DNA from: Thalassotalea_E sp964620605 | GTDB lineage: Bacteria; Pseudomonadota; Gammaproteobacteria; Enterobacterales; Alteromonadaceae | Assembly (NCBI GenBank): GCA_964620605.1 | Contig: CAZUHQ010000006.1 | Span: 1 to 64,000, forward strand | Length of the DNA stretch: 64,000 nt | Direction: 5' to 3' | Shown: positions 8,483 to 16,627 of the stretch, one piece after another | Numbering within the stretch: position 1 is the first letter of the stretch | Layout: every line of letters starts with the position of its first letter | Position numbers and translations under genes: made by a program | Notes under the pieces: model-generated | What the model was told of the DNA's origin: nothing | What the model saw: the letters and a program-made list of their open reading frames with translations, nothing else | Database searches by the model: none

Positions 8483-8524
8483 GGTAAAGTTTACTAAAAA
8501 ATCGGGTAAGATTTACTAAAAAAT
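8483..8524. repeat. Imperfect 22-bp tandem repeat upstream of the antiporter gene
   Basis: Two copies of GGTAAAGTTTACTAAAAAAT / GGTAAGATTTACTAAAAAAT, period 22 bases, end 17 bases before the nhaC-like start codon. The tandem arrangement in the promoter or leader could be a protein-binding site; this is inference. Confidence 0.4.
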
Positions 8525-8541
8525 TATAAGAAGAATAATTA

Positions 8542-9900
8542 ATGCAAGACACTCCACTTTCACTACTGCCGCCAATCGTGGCTATTGCTATCGCGATTTG
8601 GCGTAAAAACGCCTTATTAGCGCTATTTACCGGTATGATACTTTGCTTTTTTATGGCCGCCAATTTTCAACCCGTTGAAAGTGTAACAAACAGTGTTTAT
8701 GGCATCATCAATGTATTTTCCTCACTTGGCAATGTCTATATCATCACCTTTAGCTTACTGATTGGTGCTTTAGTAAACCTGATGAACCAGTCAGGAGCTG
8801 TTAATGGCTTTATCGCCCTACTGGCTAAGCTTAATTTAGTGAAAAATCCGAGACAGGCAGCACTATTGCCAACTATTGTCGGCACCAGCATTTTTACCGA
8901 TACCAACCTCAGCATGTTTACTTCAGGCATGGCGAGTCAAAAGCTGTTTGATCAACACCAGCTTGGCCGGGCAAGACTGGCTTATCTTATTGACTCAACC
9001 TGCGCGCCAATCAGCATTTTATTTCTGATCAACGGCTGGGGCGCTTATGTTCTAGGGCTACTGGACGGCTATGATTTTTCCGATCCGGTCGGCATTTTAA
9101 TTGGCACTATCGGCTACAACTTTTACGCCATTATTGCGGTACTGATGGCGTATTACACCGCTTACAGCGGCAAAGTCTATGGCCCGATGAAAAATGATCA
9201 AACTATTGTCAACAGCTCAGAACAGCAACATGTTACTCACAGCGCTTCTGCGATCATCATGTGGCTACCTCTACTCGCCTTGTTATTGATCACTTTAGGC
9301 TTGCTATTGTTTACCGGTGATGGTGATTTACGCCGTGGTTCAGGTTCATTTTCCGTTTTTTGGGCAATTGTTAGCGCTCTATTGCTGCTAATTATGATGA
9401 TCCGCGCATATAAACTGATGTCATTTAGTGCCATTGTTAGCCACAGTGTTAAAGGCATCCGCCATATGGCTCCGGCCGTAGCAATCTTAGTGCTGTCATT
9501 TGCCTTTGGTGATGCCATTAAATCTTTAGGCACTGGAGTGTATGTCAGTCAATTACTCAATGTCGAAGTACCACAATTTTTAATCGCACCGATACTGTTT
9601 CTCGCAGCCGCTTTTATGGCTTTTGCCACCGGCACTTCCTGGGGAACATTTGCGATTTTAGTACCGATCGCCGTACCCATTACTCAACAAACCGGTTTGC
9701 CGGTTGAATTTTTAGTTGCTGCGGTATTAGGTGGCGGTATCTTTGGCGATCACGCCTCGCCAATTTCTGATACCACAGTCGTTGCCTCGATTGCCAGCGG
9801 CTGTGATCATTTTGAACACGTCAAAACTCAGCTGCCTTATGCATTGGTTGGCGCTGTGTTTACTCTGCTTATTTACCTGCTGATCGGGCTAACACTTTAA
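8542..9900 (+). CDS. Na+/H+ antiporter, NhaC family
   Basis: A 452-residue inner-membrane protein with about eleven hydrophobic segments, of the NhaC/ArsB-like antiporter group. Family features are the TSIFTDTNLSMF stretch near residue 113, STCAPISILFLINGWGAY near 151, FATGTSWGTFAILVPIAVP near 361 and GGGIFGDHASPISDTTV near 393, the last two being the most conserved NhaC blocks. The substrate is most probably Na+/H+, though some family members exchange organic acids or amino acids. The ATG start is preceded by AGAAGAA. Its stop codon overlaps the start of the next gene (TAATG), so the two are translationally coupled. Confidence 0.85.
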   Translation: MQDTPLSLLPPIVAIAIAIWRKNALLALFTGMILCFFMAANFQPVESVTNSVYGIINVFSSLGNVYIITFSLLIGALVNLMNQSGAVNGFIALLAKLNLVKNPRQAALLPTIVGTSIFTDTNLSMFTSGMASQKLFDQHQLGRARLAYLIDSTCAPISILFLINGWGAYVLGLLDGYDFSDPVGILIGTIGYNFYAIIAVLMAYYTAYSGKVYGPMKNDQTIVNSSEQQHVTHSASAIIMWLPLLALLLITLGLLLFTGDGDLRRGSGSFSVFWAIVSALLLLIMMIRAYKLMSFSAIVSHSVKGIRHMAPAVAILVLSFAFGDAIKSLGTGVYVSQLLNVEVPQFLIAPILFLAAAFMAFATGTSWGTFAILVPIAVPITQQTGLPVEFLVAAVLGGGIFGDHASPISDTTVVASIASGCDHFEHVKTQLPYALVGAVFTLLIYLLIGLTL

Positions 9901-10583
9901 TGTCTGCTATCCAGATTATCGACAGCCAAGCAGATTTTATCCTAGTCAGTAAACCCGCTGATTTGAGCTTTCACAGTGAATCAGGCGAACCAGGATTATT
10001 TCAACAAGTAAAAAAAATGATAAAAGCATCAGAGCTTTATCCCGTGCATCGTCTGGATAAGATGACCTCCGGCCTTGTCATTTTCGCCACCAACAAAGCC
10101 AGTGCCGTCAAATTTCAACGCCTGTTTGCCGAACGCTTAATCAACAAATATTATCTGGCAATCAGCGATAAGAAACCGAAAAAAAAACAAGGTTTGATCA
10201 AAGGAGATATGGAAAAAAGCCGTCGTGGCATGTGGAAACTAGTGCGCAGCCAGGTAAATCCTGCGATCACTCAATTTTTCAGTTATCCACTTATTGATGG
10301 CAAGCGGCTGTTTCTGGTTAAACCTAGCACAGGCAAGACCCACCAGATCCGGGTGGCACTCGCCAGTATAGGTTCAGCCATTCTCGGTGATAAATATTAC
10401 AGTAAAAGCCCATCCGATCGGGGTTACCTGCACGCCTATGCGTTATGCTTTTCATTTGCCGGGCAAGACTTTACTTACCAGCTGTTACCGCAACAAGGTC
10501 AGGAATTTATCTGCTCAGAAGCACAGCACTTATTATCAACAGCGCTTAGCTCCCCCTGGCAATTGAACTGGCCTAAGGTTTAA
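9900..10583 (+). CDS. RluA-family RNA pseudouridine synthase
   Basis: A 227-residue pseudouridine synthase that isomerises uridine in RNA. The catalytic block HRLDKMTSGLVIFA near residue 49 contains the active-site Asp, and STGKTHQIRVAL near 145 is the second family motif. It has no S4 RNA-binding domain, and its length and layout fit the small RluA-like subfamily (TIGR01621 type) whose RNA target is not established. The first base of its ATG is the last base of the antiporter stop codon. It ends 11 bases inside the convergent solute-binding-protein gene. Confidence 0.88.
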   Translation: MSAIQIIDSQADFILVSKPADLSFHSESGEPGLFQQVKKMIKASELYPVHRLDKMTSGLVIFATNKASAVKFQRLFAERLINKYYLAISDKKPKKKQGLIKGDMEKSRRGMWKLVRSQVNPAITQFFSYPLIDGKRLFLVKPSTGKTHQIRVALASIGSAILGDKYYSKSPSDRGYLHAYALCFSFAGQDFTYQLLPQQGQEFICSEAQHLLSTALSSPWQLNWPKV

Positions 10584-11352
10584 CTGGCAAGCTACGGAGA
10601 TAACTTTGCAAGATATTATATTCTCTGAGCATGCCCCAACGTTGGTAAATGTCATGGGCTAATGATGAATTGATAAATGATAGAAAATGCTGCTCCCAGA
10701 GAGATTTTAACTCTCTGCCTGTTTTACTGTCAGCAAAGGCGATATAGATTTTGAGAAAATCCAGCATTTGAGTGTCAAAATGCTCGCGATATTTAGCCAC
10801 TTCATCGAGTAAATAGCCACACTGACAATCGATTAAAAAGTCTGTCCGGCCAAACAGCAGTTTTTTAAATGCCTGCTCACGAGTATTAACGTCGTTCATC
10901 TGATATGGAATATCAGGCAAACTGCTTTTTACTGGCTGAGTTAAACCGGCAATCACGGATAAGTGTTTATCGCGAAGTGAGTCCAGCCCTTGCCATTGTA
11001 CATTATGACTTTTAGGGTAGATCACAACTAAACGGTCGGCATCAATAGGCAACCTGGAGTAGAGCATAGCGCTGCTATCATCGTACAGCACGCCAACCAT
11101 AATATCTGCCTGCTGACTTTCCACCAGTTTTTTCGCCCGCTTATAGGGAAACACACTAATATCTATCTGATAACCAAGCGGCTGATAAATCGCCTTGATC
11201 ATATCAAACTGACGGCCACTGCCATCGGCATTAGTCGCCGGAGGGAAAACTTCCGCCACTACCTTTATGCTTTGTGCAAAGCTCAGCTGGCTTAAAGCAA
11301 AAATAAACAAGCAACAAAAAAATGCTAAGGGTTTTCTCAAGTCAGGCCTCAT
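10573..11352 (-). CDS. Periplasmic solute-binding protein, family 3
   Basis: A 259-residue secreted protein with a signal peptide ending near AQS (residue 27) and the bilobed family-3 (amino-acid type) binding-protein pattern: KVVAEVFPPAT, GRQFDMIKAIYQPLGY, QADIMVGVLYD, LSVIAGLTQPVKS and a C-terminal helix region. No transport permease or ATPase gene is adjacent, a common situation in Alteromonadales, so it may act as a sensor or orphan binding protein. It lies 13 bases downstream of the LysR gene on the same strand and is probably cotranscribed with it. The ligand is unknown. Confidence 0.75.
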   Translation of the reverse strand: MRPDLRKPLAFFCCLFIFALSQLSFAQSIKVVAEVFPPATNADGSGRQFDMIKAIYQPLGYQIDISVFPYKRAKKLVESQQADIMVGVLYDDSSAMLYSRLPIDADRLVVIYPKSHNVQWQGLDSLRDKHLSVIAGLTQPVKSSLPDIPYQMNDVNTREQAFKKLLFGRTDFLIDCQCGYLLDEVAKYREHFDTQMLDFLKIYIAFADSKTGRELKSLWEQHFLSFINSSLAHDIYQRWGMLREYNILQSYLRSLPVKP

Positions 11353-11365
11353 TAATTTACAACAA

Positions 11366-12241
11366 CTAATTTGATAAGCAGCCTATTTTACTTTGAAAGT
11401 AGTCTAAAAATATACGAGTTTTTGCAGGAATGTTACGATTTTGATACATTAAGGTTAGCTGCTGTGCCACTAAACGTTGCTCTAAGCTTAATGGCTGCAA
11501 CAAGTCGTTATTTTTACCGATATAATCCGGCAACTTGATCATGCCAATACCGCGCTGACAGGCTTCCACTCGCATTTCAGGGCTCGAAAGCACCATTGCA
11601 GTTTTAGGGATGACATCTTTTATGCCTTGAAGCTGACGAAACTGCCACAGCTCCCGCTCAGTAGAAAAAATCGCACTATGATAACTCAATTCAGCTAACC
11701 GGGTAATAGCCTTCAGCGGGCTGGTTTTCGCAACATAAATCGATTGAGGAAAGCTTAATAAGGTTTTACCAATCCAGTTTGAACTTGGCAAGCCCTGTTC
11801 ATGAAGAACAAACACTAAATCATACTGATAATCTACCTGAGGTTGGCTATCGGAATAATGATAGCAATGAATTTCAATCTCAGGATAACTCAGCGCAAAA
11901 TCGGCAATCAAGGCGCTGATCACTTTATTAAAAAACTCCAATGGTAATAACAGCTTTAGCTTACCTTTAACCACAGATATCGCATGAGAAACCAGCGCCT
12001 GGGCATCGGTTAGCGCATCGACATGAGGTTTGCAGTTATTAAACAGCAAACGGCCAGTTTCCGTTAGCTCTTGGTGCCTTGTCGTACGGTTGAGCAACTG
12101 AGTGCCAAGCTGTTGCTCTAACTGCGCCAATCGCCGACTGAGCTTAGATTTTGGCACACCAAGCCGCTGAGCAGCTTTAGTGATAGAGCCCTGCTCGACT
12201 ATGGTAATAAAAAACAAATAATGCTCAATTGCACCAATCAA
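11366..12241 (-). CDS. LysR-family transcriptional regulator
   Basis: A 291-residue LysR regulator. The N-terminal winged helix-turn-helix is clear: FITIVEQGSITKAAQRLGV, PKSKLSRRLAQLEQQLG and LLNRTTRHQELTETG (residues 11-70). The C-terminal effector-binding domain follows. The start appears to be TTG at 12241. It is divergent from the thioredoxin gene, with the palindrome ATGCAA-N7-TTGCAT between them, and is followed at 13 bases by a solute-binding protein gene. It may therefore regulate its own operon and the thioredoxin gene; targets are inferred. Confidence 0.9.
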   Translation of the reverse strand: MIGAIEHYLFFITIVEQGSITKAAQRLGVPKSKLSRRLAQLEQQLGTQLLNRTTRHQELTETGRLLFNNCKPHVDALTDAQALVSHAISVVKGKLKLLLPLEFFNKVISALIADFALSYPEIEIHCYHYSDSQPQVDYQYDLVFVLHEQGLPSSNWIGKTLLSFPQSIYVAKTSPLKAITRLAELSYHSAIFSTERELWQFRQLQGIKDVIPKTAMVLSSPEMRVEACQRGIGMIKLPDYIGKNNDLLQPLSLEQRLVAQQLTLMYQNRNIPAKTRIFLDYFQSKIGCLSN

Positions 12242-12257
12242 AACAATTATCCCATTT

Positions 12258-12276
12258 ATGCAACAATTAATTGCAT
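12258..12276. promoter_or_regulatory. Palindrome in the LysR/thioredoxin divergent promoter
   Basis: ATGCAA (12258-12263), seven bases, TTGCAT (12271-12276). It lies 17 bases upstream of the lysR start, where an autoregulatory LysR site would be expected. A further half-site TGCAA follows at about 12299. Binding is inferred. Confidence 0.4.
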
Positions 12277-12352
12277 TTAACCGGACTAATCAAGTTAATG
12301 CAATTTATTTACACTGGCTTTGATTTTTGACCAAAGCATAACAGGAACAGCA

Positions 12353-12670
12353 ATGACCCCAGTAAATGAAATCAACGCAGAAAATTTTCAGCAAGAAGTA
12401 TTGGCACATTCAGGAAAGGTACTAGTAGATTTTTATGCCCCCTGGTGTGGGCCTTGTAAAATGATCGCCCCTGTGGTGCAACAAATTGCAGAGCAGCATC
12501 AGGATGTCAAAGTAGTAAAGATAGACGCCGACCAGGCACCTGAACTGATGACACAATACGGCATTCGTGGAATCCCGACCTTATTACTGCTCAATCAAGG
12601 TGAATTGGTTGACCGCAAAGTGGGTGCTGCCTCTGTAAAACAAGTGAATGAATTTGTAACTCAGGTTTAA
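12353..12670 (+). CDS. Thioredoxin
   Basis: A 105-residue thioredoxin with the classical active site WCGPCK in the context VDFYAPWCGPCKM (near residue 30) and the cis-proline segment GIRGIPTLLL near 73. It is a cytoplasmic dithiol-disulfide reductant. I place the start at ATG 12353 because AGGAAC lies about seven bases upstream; an in-frame TTG at 12320 would add an untypical extension. It is a separate, shorter thioredoxin of the housekeeping type but not next to rho, so I give no symbol. It ends before a strong hairpin shared with the convergent gene. Confidence 0.92.
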   Translation: MTPVNEINAENFQQEVLAHSGKVLVDFYAPWCGPCKMIAPVVQQIAEQHQDVKVVKIDADQAPELMTQYGIRGIPTLLLLNQGELVDRKVGAASVKQVNEFVTQV

Positions 12671-12679
12671 ACATGCTTG

Positions 12680-12713
12680 TTGTAAACGATTATCGCAAGA
12701 TAATCGTTTACAA
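12680..12713. terminator. Perfect 15-bp hairpin between convergent genes
   Basis: TTGTAAACGATTATC (12680-12694) pairs perfectly with its complement at 12699-12713 around a GCAA tetraloop. It begins ten bases after the thioredoxin stop and overlaps the last codons of the DUF922 gene on the other strand. There is no long T run on either side, so it may act as a bidirectional end or an RNA-stabilising stem. Confidence 0.6.
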
Positions 12714-13358
12714 ACTGATAATACTGCGACTACCGCCACTCTCAATCGATAAGCCACCTAATGCTCTTAATGGTTCAAACAGGCGTTCATTCGAATTAAA
12801 GCGTTGTAATGCCGCCTTATCAATTTTAACGTCGTTAAAATTGATCTCGGCAAGATATTCCTGTTTCAGAAAAAAGTACTTTTGTCTTGCCAAATTACAA
12901 GAGCCAGCAGGCTCAAGCTGGATTAACTTTTGCTCCAGCGCACTTGCCTGCTTAACCACATTATCGACATGTAAATTTTCATGCTCTGACATAAATTGTG
13001 AAAACTCTTGCCACCAAGCCAGTGTCTTTGGAGAACGCATATCAACATTCTGCCACTTAGGCAAAGAAACATCGGCAACTACCGCGATATTATCGACAAT
13101 AAATAAGCAACCGGTTTCAACTGATTTGAAATGAAATTCCGTAACGATTTCCCATGCAGCTTTTGCCCAAAGCTTTCTGCCGGTCGCCATGCTCGGGCCA
13201 TTTTCTCTGACACTATCACGCAGCTCTTCGACATTCTTTCCTTTAACTGGATAATATTCAATCGAGAGTTTTTTCTCGACCTTAGCGTAAACAAATTGGC
13301 TGCTAATCATTAAAATAACAGCCAGTAATGCTTTTTGCATTTTTGAGCTCAACATCAT
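12708..13358 (-). CDS. DUF922-type secreted putative zinc protease
   Basis: A 216-residue secreted protein. A signal peptide (SSKMQKALLAVILMISSQFVYA) is followed by a domain resembling DUF922, with the metal-binding motif HENLH in FMSEHENLHVDNV near residue 142 of the mature frame, which has the HExxH form of zinc proteases. Function and substrate are unknown. The reading frame can extend upstream, but ATG at 13358 overlaps the stop codon of the NSS transporter by four bases (ATGA), so I choose that start and infer translational coupling. The 3' end lies in a shared hairpin. Confidence 0.7.
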   Translation of the reverse strand: MMLSSKMQKALLAVILMISSQFVYAKVEKKLSIEYYPVKGKNVEELRDSVRENGPSMATGRKLWAKAAWEIVTEFHFKSVETGCLFIVDNIAVVADVSLPKWQNVDMRSPKTLAWWQEFSQFMSEHENLHVDNVVKQASALEQKLIQLEPAGSCNLARQKYFFLKQEYLAEINFNDVKIDKAALQRFNSNERLFEPLRALGGLSIESGGSRSIISL

Positions 13359-14701
13359 AGCGAATGGATAAACACGATAGCGATGGCGGTTGGGCAAATA
13401 AACTTGGTATACCAGGGCCAAATTTTCCAGAACAGGCTATGTTCAATATTGTCGCTGCCTTGTTGTAATTCTTTTAATATTTCACTGCGATGCCAGATCC
13501 AGCCAACAAAAATACAACATAACATGGCGATGATCGGCTGACCGTATTCTGTCGCTAAAGTCGCCACCAAACCTAGCATCACATCTAAATTACTGATAAT
13601 CGCGATGCTGATTAAGAAGATCAATACCCCGATAACGGTCGTCGCTTTGCTGCGTTCGACATTATGGCGCTCAACCACATAAGACACCGGGCCTTCAAGC
13701 ATAGAAATAGAAGAAGTTAGTGCCGCCACCGACATCAAGATAAAAAAGATAAAAGCAACGAATAATCCGACACCGCCCATAGTATCAAACAGACTTGGCA
13801 AGACAGTAAATACCAGGCCAGAGCCTGAAATCAGACTGCCATCTTCGGCAAATATCGCTACCCCTTGAGCCTGAGCAACATACATGGCAGGAATGATCAA
13901 CAAACCTGCCAAAAAGGCAATGGAAACATCGATTAATGTCACCTGAGCACCAAGTGATACCAGGTTTTCATCTTTCGAAATATAAGAGCCGTAAATCACC
14001 ATCACACTGGTGCCTAACGATAATGAGAAGAATGCCTGTCCCATCGCACTGATCAGTAGATCCGGTTCCAGCACCCGGGAAATATCCGGGTTAAGATAAG
14101 CATTTAAGCCTTCACCGGCACCATCTAAAGTAAAGACATAGGCAATCAAAATTAATAACAATACGATTAACAAGGGCATCAAACGCTTCGACCATTTTTC
14201 AATACCATCTTCCACACCACGGCGAATTACAAATACCGTTAAAAACATAAAGAGCGCAGTAAAACAGATATTACGCACCAGGGATTGTTCAACCACCCAG
14301 TTCGCCGCGTTATTGATATTTGCCAGCTGCAATACCGGCTCGGCGGCATAGGAAATCATCCAGCCGGCTAAAATACCATAAAAGCTTAAAATCAAAGCAG
14401 CACAGAGTACGCCGCCAAAACCAACAAAAAATGCAAAACGCTTGTGAAACGCGGTGCGCGACATTTTTTGCAAAGAAGTTACCGCATTGGCCTGCCCATA
14501 ACGACCGATTAACAGCTCAGCCATAAATGCCGGATATGCCAGACAAAAGGCTAATATCAAATAGACTAAAACAAACGCCGCACCACCGTTACTCGCCGTT
14601 TGCGTAGGAAACCCCCAAATATTCCCCAAACCAACCGCAGAGCCCGCGGCCGCCATAATAAAACCGATACGAGAGCTGAACTCTCCTCTAGAAGCTGCCA
14701 T
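13355..14701 (-). CDS. Sodium-dependent transporter, NSS (SNF) family
   Basis: A 448-residue inner-membrane symporter of the neurotransmitter:sodium symporter family, with about eleven to twelve hydrophobic segments. The N-terminal Na+ and substrate site is evident in FIMAAAGSAVGLGNIWGFP and SNGGAAFVLVYL (residues 13-50), and the SLGTSVMVIYGSY block near 230 corresponds to the sixth segment. Bacterial relatives carry amino acids such as tryptophan or tyrosine; the substrate here is not predictable. It is cotranscribed with the DUF922 gene through a four-base overlap. Confidence 0.88.
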   Translation of the reverse strand: MAASRGEFSSRIGFIMAAAGSAVGLGNIWGFPTQTASNGGAAFVLVYLILAFCLAYPAFMAELLIGRYGQANAVTSLQKMSRTAFHKRFAFFVGFGGVLCAALILSFYGILAGWMISYAAEPVLQLANINNAANWVVEQSLVRNICFTALFMFLTVFVIRRGVEDGIEKWSKRLMPLLIVLLLILIAYVFTLDGAGEGLNAYLNPDISRVLEPDLLISAMGQAFFSLSLGTSVMVIYGSYISKDENLVSLGAQVTLIDVSIAFLAGLLIIPAMYVAQAQGVAIFAEDGSLISGSGLVFTVLPSLFDTMGGVGLFVAFIFFILMSVAALTSSISMLEGPVSYVVERHNVERSKATTVIGVLIFLISIAIISNLDVMLGLVATLATEYGQPIIAMLCCIFVGWIWHRSEILKELQQGSDNIEHSLFWKIWPWYTKFICPTAIAIVFIHSL

Positions 14702-14940
14702 TAAAAATCATCTTTGTTATTATAAATATCCCGTTAATTTACTTAATCTCGCTTCAGAAAAACAGCCTTTTTCTGTGCTAGTAGCGCTTTATTTGTTTCA
14801 TTAAGTAAAAGCTTTGTAAACATCCGATTACCTATTTGTATAAATAACCAACAACTTTTACCACTTAGCGCGAAATAACTGACAACTATTTGGCCGTTCA
14901 CTGTATAATCTCTGGCAGTTTGAACAGGCAAGTCAAGGTT

Positions 14941-15804
14941 ATGCAACGCAAATTAATCTTTTGGAGCTGGCTAGTTACCTCTGTATTTTCGAGCACGCTA
15001 AGTGCAGAAGATATTATTTTATACGGCTCTCACCAGAGTAGTTACCAAACCCAGCTGTTAAAGCACGCGCTCAGCTATTTACCGGATAAAAACTATCAGG
15101 TAGTGAATTTTTCCGGACAACTGCCGAAAGATCGCGCCTTTGGCTTTATCAATAAAGCTAAGCAGCTGGATGTGATTTATGGCGGCGCAACAATGGCTCG
15201 TGAACAGATAGCCTTACCGGTGCGCATTCCGATCCTTAAAGGCTTAAATGGCTGGCGTTTGCCATTAGTCAATAAACAACGACAAGCCCTGTTTGACGAT
15301 ATTCAAACCATAGCAGAGTTTAAGCGCTTAGTGCCGGGACAATTTCATAGTTGGAGTGATACTAAGGTTTTGGAAAGTAACAACATTCGCGTTGAAAAAG
15401 GCAGTAATTTTGAAGGCTTGTTCTTAATGCTGGATAAACGCCGTTTCGATTATTTTCCTCGTTCCATTGTTGAAATTCAGCGTGAGTATCAAGCGCATAA
15501 AATGCTGGATATCACCATAAATAATAGCGTATTAATACATTACCCCACCGCTTACTATTATTACGTAGCGAACAATAATCAAGCCTTGGCACAAGACATT
15601 ACATACGGGCTTGAACAAGCCATTAACGATGGCAGTTTTGATCAATTATTTTATCGCCACTACCAAGCTGTACTCGATAATATCAAGAGCGATAAACTTA
15701 AAGTGTTTTCTCTGAAAAATCCGTACTTGTCGGACAAAACACCGCTTAACAGAAAAGAGTTATGGATCAGCCTAAATTCATTTAGCGATAATATCATTCA
15801 ATAA
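14941..15804 (+). CDS. Periplasmic solute-binding-like protein
   Basis: A 287-residue secreted protein with signal peptide ending at LSA (residue 20). The rest looks like a divergent family-3 binding-protein fold: a first lobe with ILYGSHQSSYQTQLL, a central segment QFHSWSDTKVLESNNIRVEKGSNFEGLFLML and RFDYFPRSIVEIQ typical of these orphan proteins in Alteromonadales, and a return to lobe one. I chose ATG 14941, preceded by AAGG, over an upstream in-frame start. No transporter genes adjoin. The ligand and role are unknown. Confidence 0.7.
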   Translation: MQRKLIFWSWLVTSVFSSTLSAEDIILYGSHQSSYQTQLLKHALSYLPDKNYQVVNFSGQLPKDRAFGFINKAKQLDVIYGGATMAREQIALPVRIPILKGLNGWRLPLVNKQRQALFDDIQTIAEFKRLVPGQFHSWSDTKVLESNNIRVEKGSNFEGLFLMLDKRRFDYFPRSIVEIQREYQAHKMLDITINNSVLIHYPTAYYYYVANNNQALAQDITYGLEQAINDGSFDQLFYRHYQAVLDNIKSDKLKVFSLKNPYLSDKTPLNRKELWISLNSFSDNIIQ

Positions 15805-15806
15805 AA

Positions 15807-15832
15807 AAGCTCAACCATCAAAGTTGAGCTTC
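15807..15832 (-). terminator. Intrinsic terminator of yajQ
   Basis: Arms AAGCTCAAC and GTTGAGCTT around CATCAAA. On the minus strand six T follow, so it terminates yajQ; it may also serve the convergent binding-protein gene. Confidence 0.75.
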
Positions 15833-15865
15833 GCAACAAGAATTCTATATTTTTATGATACAGGT

Positions 15866-16348
15866 TTAATCCCTAAAATTAGTGAACTGGAACGACTGCT
15901 CTAAATCTGCATCTTTCACTAAACGCATTACAGTTTGTAAATCATCGCGTTTTTTCCCGGTTACTCGCACCTGCTCACCTTGAATCGCCGCCTGCACTTT
16001 AAGCTTGCTGTCTTTGATCAGCTTAACAATTTTCTTCGCCACCGGCTGCTCAATCCCCTCTTTAAAACTCAAAGTCGCCGAACAGCTGCGACCGGAAAAT
16101 TCAGGATCACCAACCGACATAGCCTTAGCATCAATCTGCCGTTTAGTTAATTGTGAACGTAACATATCTACTAATTGCTTGACCTGAAAATCCCCTTCCG
16201 CCTTAACAATTACATTCGGCTTTTTCCACTCAAAGCTGGCATCGACGCCACGAAAATCAAAACGAGTGTCTAATTCACGAGTGGCATTTTCAGTGGCATT
16301 GCGCACTTCTTCTAAATTTATTTCTGAAACAATATCCATTGAAGGCAT
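15866..16348 (-). CDS. yajQ: YajQ-family nucleotide-binding protein
   Basis: A 160-residue YajQ protein, two ferredoxin-like domains, known to bind nucleic acids or nucleotides; in Xanthomonas a YajQ protein binds cyclic di-GMP. The start MPSMDIVSEI and blocks TRFDFRGVDASFEW and RVTGKKRDDLQ are characteristic. It is a single gene with its own terminator. A MITE copy sits 62 bases upstream of its start codon and may affect its promoter. Confidence 0.95.
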   Translation of the reverse strand: MPSMDIVSEINLEEVRNATENATRELDTRFDFRGVDASFEWKKPNVIVKAEGDFQVKQLVDMLRSQLTKRQIDAKAMSVGDPEFSGRSCSATLSFKEGIEQPVAKKIVKLIKDSKLKVQAAIQGEQVRVTGKKRDDLQTVMRLVKDADLEQSFQFTNFRD

Positions 16349-16410
16349 AACTGTATCTCTCTATTAATGTTTTGCCGCATCATAGCAAAAAGCAGATCAA
16401 TAAAAAATAA

Positions 16411-16533
16411 GGCTATATTCCTGGTAGTTGTTGCTAGGTAAACAGGCAAGATGCTGCAAGTCCGTCCATAGAAGCTCAACACCCTTATTTATCAAGGGGC
16501 TAGATAATAACCACAATTAAATGGAACATAGCC
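16411..16533 (+). mobile_element. MITE-like repeat, copy 1 (short form)
   Basis: A 123-bp element with terminal inverted repeats GGCTATATTCC and GGAACATAGCC (10 of 11 positions pair), flanked on both sides by a perfect 8-bp direct repeat AAAAATAA, the sign of a transposition event. Internal sequence TTGTTGCTAGGTAAAC is shared with copies at 30.1 kb and 45.4 kb. About 46 internal bases present in those copies are missing here. It encodes nothing. It lies in the divergent yajQ/panE promoter region. Confidence 0.8.
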
Positions 16534-16627
16534 AAAAATAATTCTCTGGTGCAAGTTTCTCAATAGCCACTCCCTCACATCATTGATATTATCTATAGAT
16601 ATTTTTAGTGCAAAACAAAGGTCGATT

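Noticed and set aside
14743..14946. 67-codon minus-strand frame
   Set aside because: It overlaps the promoter and start of the secreted binding protein gene, has no ribosome-binding site and resembles no protein.
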